The notes under the pieces are model-generated. The model did no database searches. It saw only the letters and a list, made by a program, of their open reading frames with translations, and was not told where the DNA came from. A program made the translations under genes and the position numbers. This document shows positions 57,401 to 64,000 of a DNA stretch of 64,000 nucleotides, piece after piece (the first letter of the stretch is position 1; each line of letters opens with the position of its first letter). This DNA is from Arachnomyces sp. PD_36 (taxonomy: Eukaryota; Ascomycota; Eurotiomycetes; Onygenales; Arachnomycetaceae). The stretch is taken from positions 186,001 to 250,000 of the forward strand of contig JANTQE010000020.1 of assembly GCA_032988195.1 (NCBI GenBank). Direction: 5' to 3'.

Positions 57401-58540
57401 ACTGGTAGAGGCTACTCTGCAACTTTCAGAGACGGGATTCGGTTCGTTTATGAATTGCTGCGAATTATCGGCACAAGGCTCGGGTAGACCCTCAGCAGCA
57501 AGGCTAACATTTCAAAACTGGGCTCAGCGGGGCAGTCTTCAGGACACCTTTTCTTCGTCGGAAAGGATGGGGAGAGCGCGGGGCATTGCAGCTTGAAGCC
57601 CTGCAGATATGTATGCTGCTTTTTGGAGGTGAGATCATTTGCTAGCCCGCCTCGGGACAGGAAACGATACCTTCCTAGCCACTCATGCCCATCAACATAG
57701 CTGGCCGTTATTGTGGCTGTTTTACAATTCCTCTAATTCCCATTTGGCAAGTATCGCGTATGTTAGAATTTCATGCTTTGCTGCAGGGATGTCAGTCATG
57801 TTGAGATGAGAAGAAGCAAACCATGTGGCTTTTTACGAACCATTCGGATATCTCGGAAATATGCCACTGATACTACTGAACAGGACCTTTCCGACAAGGG
57901 CTGGATTGCGCCTCTGCGAGGCTGACACGAACGTGTCCGGGCCCGATTTCTCCATCCCCTGTTGATCTGATTTTGATACCAACCAGGCATGCATTATTGG
58001 CGGCATTGAGCACAACCAGTCAACTAATAAAAAGAAAGCATCATGCACGAGACAAGAATATTTTAAACAAATATTACATGCTCTATGGAAGATGTCAGCT
58101 TTGCGCCTCCATGCCGGGAACCATATTCAGTAATATTCAGTAATCTGGGGGGTGAACATTACTCTCGATGCGCTGGTTTTTCAAGAGGGAGGGCCGTCTA
58201 AAGGCTGCCACGAATATGTTCAGCCAACCGCATGAACCTCCAACACTCCAGCCGCAGAGCTATATGGATTTTTTTTGAAATACATGCCTTGTTGACAATG
58301 CAAGTGCGGCTGAAGGACGAGGATCCCAACCCCGCGATCAACCCCCGGCAGATAGTTCGCAAGATGGAAATTTAGTTCGGAGGTCGGGATACCACGCGGT
58401 GGAAGTCGAGGGGAGAACAAACAATTATATACTCGGTTGAACCCTATGCGAGGCCGTTCGTGAAGTCACCTCCAGCAATTTGTCAACGACTCTGACACCT
58501 TTCGTCACCCATTTTGTAAAAGTATATAGGAATCAGATGG
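57401..58540. promoter_or_regulatory. Divergent promoter region, AAA+ ATPase / STAND-like gene
   Basis: A 1.14-kb region between two diverging genes. Short frames on both strands have no recognisable features. It includes a tandem duplication of CAGTAATATT near 58128-58144. Confidence 0.45.
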
Positions 58541-60643
58541 ATGCTAAACAGGCTCTCTTTCATGTGCGGCAATTTAGCAAGAAAATCAGGCGAGAGAAGC
58601 CGGATGAACCGCTGGCGTGAGTTAAAGACAAGTCTCTTAACCTTTCCCATAGGATCTGAATCTAATACTGCTTTGTCAACCTCTAGCAAAGGCCTTGCCC
58701 AGCATGTAGACTGGGAAACGCAACAGGAGCACCAGGGAAAGAGACTGTATGCGGATTCTGTAGAGCAGTCACTCCGCAAGTATCATGATGAACAACTGGA
58801 TAGCGAAATTGTGTAAGTCATCACAGCCCCTGAGCTTGGATCCTATCTGACTTTTGCTCCCAAGTTCCGATTCCTCCAATGCTATTTCCGAGCTAGTGAA
58901 GGTGGCAGACAAGCTTGAAGTATCTTGGAAAGATGTGATCAAGGACCTTAACACGAATAAACGCACGAAGGATTTGAATATAAACGAACTTGAAAATCCG
59001 AGCGTGGATAAACTCCTGGAGCTTGTAAAGAAGGCAGAAGGAGAAATCGAAGCGAAACTGCGAGATACCAAACGAGGAAGGGTGAAATCTTGGTTCTTCA
59101 CATTTTCCCGCAGGATTAATAACCACAAATTCCTCCTGGATATGCTTCCCGTCGGTGACAAGTACACGTCGGTACTCACCGGGGGGTTTACTGCTTGTAT
59201 CAAGGTCTGAATCGAGTCTATCTTGTCGATGCTAGGTTGCCGCAACTGACACAAGACCGCACCCAGGCTGCTATGGCACACCATGATATCGCCGAGAAAA
59301 TTTCCGACTGTTTGGAAAAGCTGTCGGATCAGACCTACAAGCTCAGGAAAGCAATGATGGACAAGATAATGAACGACTACATTCAACATCATATTGCCCA
59401 GTTCTACTGCTCCCTGTTCGATCTTCTGGTAAAAATACTGAAGGATTGGTTTGGGTCATGGACGAAGCGTATCTCACATAGTTTTGGAACAAGCTTTGAA
59501 GAATTTGTTCAAAAGTCAATGGACAGCTTGGAGTACCATACGAAAGAGGTAAAGGACGAATTGAACTCAGTGATAACAGATCAGGTCGTCACGAAATTGG
59601 ACAAGGTGAGTCAGCAGCTTGGCGCTTTCGTCCAAGCAGGCTTTCTCGGCCACATAGTGGACGCTCCGATGCAGAGCATGAAGGGTTCAATGACCCCAGG
59701 TGCTCTACAATCGGCTATGCAAGCACAGGGGTCTTTTATTGCATTCGGTCCCCATACAGGAGTTGAGAATTCTCAACATATTCAATACGGGCACACCAAC
59801 TGGTCTTCCGTTCACCCAAGGGCTCTTGCAGCGGCCAACCATGGAGTGGAATCACCACACAGGACACTGCAAACAATCCAGGAGGCCGCTTCGTGGCTCA
59901 AGCGATATATGCAGAGTGATAAAGTCGACAAGCTGGTTGAGCAGACCCGTTATTTATCCACCAGTAGCATCGTCTACCATCGTTTGTTGCAGTGGACTTC
60001 TTGCAAGTCTTCAGAGGCTCTGTGGATCGAAGGGCCCCCAACCATGAGTGAGCCGTCACAGAACACACTGACATCGGCGTTTATACTAGCAAACTTCAAG
60101 AGTCTCGAAATCCCCGTCATTTCATACTTTTGCGCTTATGATCCTAGCCAGTGGCAGTCCTTCAGCCTACCAGAGGAACTTTTGAAGATGGTATATGCGC
60201 TGATTTACCAGGTCTCTGCCATTCTGCCAGTAAGCCTTGAATCGGATCCGGACGAACCGCTGCCTCTGTTCTACACAAGAATCGGCCGCCTTACTCCACA
60301 ACTGCAAAGCCTACCAGAGGCAATCGCGTTGTTGGGGGATATGTTGTCAGCTGGTCCGCCTCTGTTTGCCTGCATTGTGGATGGATTGCTGCTGCTGGAT
60401 AAGGAACAGGAATCCCCCTTTTTCAGAGAATGTCTCAATGACTTCGTTGATGTCCTTAGGAATGGAACACAATCTCCAGTTAGCGGGCCACAGACTGTGA
60501 AAGTCTGGCTATCAACCGACGGGCATAGTTGGCTGCTGCAGGACGCTGTCAGGGCCGGGTGGCTTGAAGTGCAAAAGATTGGAAGCGACAGCCAGGATGA
60601 GCCCCTGAGGCTCAGAATGATGGATGTATCCGGTGCTAATTAA
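58541..60643 (+). CDS. STAND/NLR-like protein with DUF7708-type domain, degenerate NTPase
   Basis: Three exons, 58541-58812, 58865-59204 and 59267-60643, give 662 residues. The second intron uses donor GTCTGA and has a CTGAC branch-like sequence near its acceptor; it restores the frame across an apparent stop. The middle shows GDKYTSVLTGGFTACIK followed by AAMAHHDIAEKISDCL, characteristic of the DUF7708 helical domain found at the N-terminus of fungal NLR-like proteins. A later segment, ALWIEGPPTMSEPSQNT, sits where NACHT proteins have a P-loop, but it lacks the GKT residues. The LFACIVDGLLLLD segment resembles a Walker B. So it is probably a non-ATP-binding relative of heterokaryon-incompatibility or immune-type proteins. 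The start codon is the weakest point; an extra 36-nt intron near 58616 is possible. Confidence 0.72.
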
Positions 60644-61544
60644 GGCATTTTCGCTTCCTCATTGATTGGTTTCTGTATGTACCTTTGCATTTATGTTATT
60701 ATGTGTTTTTTCTGGAATTATATTTGCAGTATCCGGCCCTTAAAGAATCCAAGTTCTAACTATGAACGAGAACCCCGGGAATCAGTATACAAGAACATTG
60801 GCAATTTTCATTTTACACTATTTCTGCTATAAACCACTCGGACGGTGGCTATCTAGGGAAGCTGGCGGAGATGAAGTACTGAACTTCACGTGAGTCATAA
60901 GAGGAAGGGCAATCTCTCAGGGGGCGCAGACAGATAAACATCTTGACAACAGACGATGATAATTCAATATCTCAACCCCAGAAAGGTACAAAGCCAGACA
61001 AAATAATTGCATTGAAGAGTACCACAGCGCCGAAGAAGAAGAAGAATGTTCAAGCTTCGTTGACGAGAAATCGACAAGCTTTTTCTCAATTTTTTTGTTA
61101 AAGTCGTCAAAATGAATTCTTCTTGAAGTTGCGATATCAATAGATATAGTTAGTCAACAATAGCCAGTTGATATATGTTCAATATTTCCGATCTCTCTTC
61201 CCCCTTTTCTGGCTCCGTCTCAAGGGAAGGAGCTTCTTTGTATCTATGACGTCATGCCTATCATGGCCCTCGACTCCCCTTTCTCTGAATGAGGAAATAC
61301 TTTGGACGACATCGAAGTACTTTATACATATACGAGGTGTCTAGCACCGAGATCGAAAGGATAATATAGATTTTGATGATCTCCTATCTTGATTCAAAGA
61401 TTAGTATTCTAATACATCCTTGTTGGCCCTTTTTATATAGATCTCCACCCAATGAGGGGCAGTTGGAGACTCGATAACAACCACCAACAATCAGAATAAA
61501 ACGCCTCTACTGTAAACAATTCTACCATCTAGTATTCGCCGAAT
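60644..61544. other. Intergenic region upstream of the GH2 gene
   Basis: AT-rich 3' flank, then promoter-like DNA with a TTTTTATATAGATC element near 61430-61445, about 110 bp before the ATG. No gene is seen. Confidence 0.5.
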
Positions 61545-63663
61545 ATGTCTCTATACCCTCGTCCCGACTACCTCCGTAAAACCCTCAACTGGACCTCTCT
61601 CAACGGTCCCTGGGATTTTATCTTCGACGACGCCGACACCGGTCTCTCCCAGGCATGGCACCAAACCAGCATTCCCACCAAAGCCGGAGAAAATGAGAAA
61701 CGGGAAATCAAAGTCCCCTATGCATTTCAGACTCCAGCGTCGGGAATCAATTTGAAAGAAGTCCATGAGGTGATTTGGTACGAGCGTTCGATCACCGATA
61801 TCCGTACTCCGGACGAGTTGGCGAGGGGAAACAGGCTCCTCGTCCGCTTCGGAGCTGTTGACTATGAGTGTACGATTTGGGTTGATGGGCATTATGTTGG
61901 GAGCCATCGTGGCGGGCAGGTTCCGTTCGATATCGACGTATCTGATTCGTTCAAGTCGGACGCTGGAGGGAAATCTGCACGTCTAACGTTGCGGGTAAGG
62001 GATTCGCCTACTGATCTTGCCCAACCCCGTGGCAAGCAGTATTGGGGACCTGTCCCAGAAAGCATCTTCTACACGCCCAGCAGTGGGATTTGGCAGACCA
62101 CGTGGTTGGAGAGTGTGCCGCCAATGAGACTCGCTGATGGGAGTGGAGGTACTATTCTGCGGTCGGATGATATTGAGAACGGAGAACTACAGGCCCGTGT
62201 TGCGGTTACTGGCCGACCTGCTACAGCGAAGTGCTTTGTTGAGATCGAGGCTCGATTGGATGAGGTTTCTGTCGGGAAGACTAGAGCTGAACTCCCGAAG
62301 GATAAGGAGTTTGTAAACCTTAAAGTGCCCATGAAGGTGGTTGATACCTCGCTATTGCCTGCCAGACCTTACCTTCAGCTTGAGGATTGCTGGCATAATG
62401 GGGTTGCGCTGTGGGCTCCCGAGCATCCTATTCTCTATGAATTGGTCCTCAGACTCTATGATGCTTCGGGGAAGGTGGTCGACGAGGTTGAAACAGCCAC
62501 TGGAATGCGCAGTATCTCCTGGCAGACTGGAGATGGGACATTCCGTCTCAACGGGAGACCGTACTTCCAGGCTCTTGTGTTAGATCAGGGATATTGGCCC
62601 GGCACGGACATTACACCTCCATCACCTGAAGCTCTGAAAGCAGACATTGAAATGTCTAAGAAGATGGGATTCAACGGATGCCGCAAGCATCAAAAGGTCG
62701 AAGATCCTGTCTTCCTCTACTGGGCTGATAGGCTGGGGTATCTGGTATGGGGAGAAATCGGTAACGCCTATGAATTCAATAGTGACTATGTGGAGCGATT
62801 TGACGCTGAATGGATGGAGGCTGTTAAGAGAGATATCAATCATCCGTCAATTGTCACTTGGACTCCTGTCAATGAGAGTTGGGGATATACTTCGCTGAAG
62901 GATAATGTTGAGCAGCGTAACCATATTCGCTCTCTATACTACAGGACTAAGTATGAAGCACCCTCAAGCAGTAAATGAAGATAAAGCTAATTGGATATCT
63001 AGGACTCTTGACCCAAGTCGACCCATTAACGACAACTGCGGGTGGGAGCACGTCTTAACAGACCTTACCACATACCACGACTACGCCGACTCCCCTGCAC
63101 TCGCCACCGCATGCTGCAAAATGGAGGGCGGGATTCTCGCCAACAAAGGAGGCCATCGAGAGATGTTCCCTGGACCGATCCGATCCGGCTCCACTGTTCT
63201 CGACCCAGGCACACACCACCAACAAGGGGCTCCTGTTATTTGCACCGAGTTTGGTGGCGTGAATATCGCCCCAGCAAAGGATGAGTCCGCGTCGGAGAGA
63301 GATTGGGGATACACCACTGCTGCGGACCCCCAGGATCTGTTGAGCCGTTTGCAGAAGTTGATTATGGCGGTTGTTAAGGGGGGACATACCTGCGGGTTTG
63401 TTTATACTCAACTGTACGTCTTTTCCCACTTACCCCTTTTTCTAGTTAGACCCGGACTGACGTTTATTAGATGTGACATCGAGCAAGAAGTCAACGGATT
63501 ATACTCCTATGACCGTCGAGAGAAGGTTCCCGCGGATAAGGTGAAGGCGATTATGGATGAAGCGATGGATTACTACTACAAGCATGTGGTGGGCGGGGGA
63601 CATGAGACGAGGCGTCACAGGTTGATTTCTGGGCTCAGGAAGTTGGAGAGGGAGATAATGTAG
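61545..63663 (+). CDS. Glycoside hydrolase family 2 (beta-galactosidase/glucuronidase-like)
   Basis: Retaining glycosidase of 669 residues. Exons: 61545-62950, 63003-63413, 63471-63663. The domain order is sugar-binding jelly roll, immunoglobulin-like domain, then TIM barrel. The acid/base Glu444 lies in VTWTPVNESWG, with the preceding DINHPSIVTW typical of GH2. The nucleophile Glu551 lies in PVICTEFGG. Other marks are YPRPDYLRKTLNWTSLNGPWDF at the N-terminus and YTQLCDIEQEVNGLYSYDR spanning the last intron. No signal peptide is present, so it probably acts inside the cell on imported oligosaccharides; the sugar specificity cannot be told. Length is short compared with LacZ-type enzymes and fits the small GH2 group of fungi and bacteria. 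Confidence 0.93.
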
Positions 63664-64000
63664 GTTTATATAGGGGGATTTGTTGGAGCAAAGCCTACGG
63701 GACTCGATAGAAGGGAGTCAAAAGTTTCAATGTGAGAGCATCTTAACACAAGGATAGTCAAGGACATTACAGGATTCGATTATTCAGTCTAGCGGGAAAA
63801 AATGCTATCGAAACATCTATGGGGCTTTCTTCGTTTCATCCATTTCTCGTGCACGCGATGACAGAAAGTCACAAATTTCAAGGTTCCAAGGTATCTCTGT
63901 GCCGCCTCGGTGAAAACAGGAGAAGTTGAACGACGATGGTTTGCTGGGAAGAGAGGCTTCGCCGAAGTTGCGACTGGGTTTGACCTATAACACGCGACGC
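63664..64000. other. Window-edge region after the GH2 gene
   Basis: No supported gene. Probably the GH2 3' UTR and flanking DNA. Confidence 0.5.

Noticed and set aside
59195..59270. Apparent frameshift/stop in the STAND-like gene after the TGGFTACIK motif
   Set aside because: A 62-nt intron (GTCTGA donor, CTGAC branch-like sequence, CCCAG acceptor) restores the frame exactly and joins conserved sequence.
62950..63003. Stop codon after the first GH2 frame (apparent truncation)
   Set aside because: A 52-nt intron with GTATGA donor and TCTAG acceptor joins the frame to TLDPSRPIND, conserved in GH2 enzymes.

Overview
The window is nuclear DNA of a filamentous ascomycete, most likely a member of Eurotiales (Aspergillus/Penicillium type). 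Genes are dense, lie on both strands, and carry short GT-AG introns, mostly 46-110 bp. The recognisable products are typical fungal ones: a full-size PDR transporter, an AreB-type GATA factor, an SNF2-RING ATPase, a DUF3425 bZIP factor and a berberine-bridge-like oxidase. No bacterial, viral, rRNA, tRNA or CRISPR features were recognised. The species cannot be named from the sequence alone. Exon structures were worked out by hand from splice signals and reading-frame continuity.

Layout. 0.5-10 kb: an unknown three-exon gene (-), a decayed coding stretch (-), a ten-exon PDR ABC exporter (+) and a tiny I9-type proteinase inhibitor (+). 11-24 kb: bZIP-DUF3425 factor (-), alpha/beta hydrolase (-), mitochondrial dehydrogenase kinase (+), BLOC-1 subunit 1-like (+), Pms1 MutL protein (-), Ayr1-like SDR (+), Tms1/SERINC (-). 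24-31 kb: MFS transporter (+), Rim2-like mitochondrial carrier (+), secreted FAD oxidase (-), followed by a 3.6 kb stretch without a convincing gene. 35-45 kb: AreB (-) head-to-head with type II PI 4-kinase Lsb6 (+), then an F-box-like gene and a 2EXR gene (both +). 45-54 kb: a possible small gene (-), SNF2-RING ATPase (+), Med21 (-) head-to-head with Rrg7 (+), and a small membrane protein (+). 54-64 kb: an AAA+ ATPase gene (-) broken by one in-frame TAG, divergent from a DUF7708/STAND-like gene (+), then a GH2 glycosidase (+).

Most genes are unrelated housekeeping or accessory functions and no biosynthetic cluster is evident. Three local relationships stand out. The bZIP gene and the neighbouring hydrolase each have an identical 13-bp ACGT-core palindromic element upstream, which suggests a two-gene regulon. 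The areB promoter carries seven GATA cores in 48 bp, and a second internal promoter/start is likely. The AAA+ ATPase and the STAND-like gene share one upstream region and may form a functional pair. A further genome-scale oddity is an abrupt C-rich to G-rich switch of the coding strand inside several exons.
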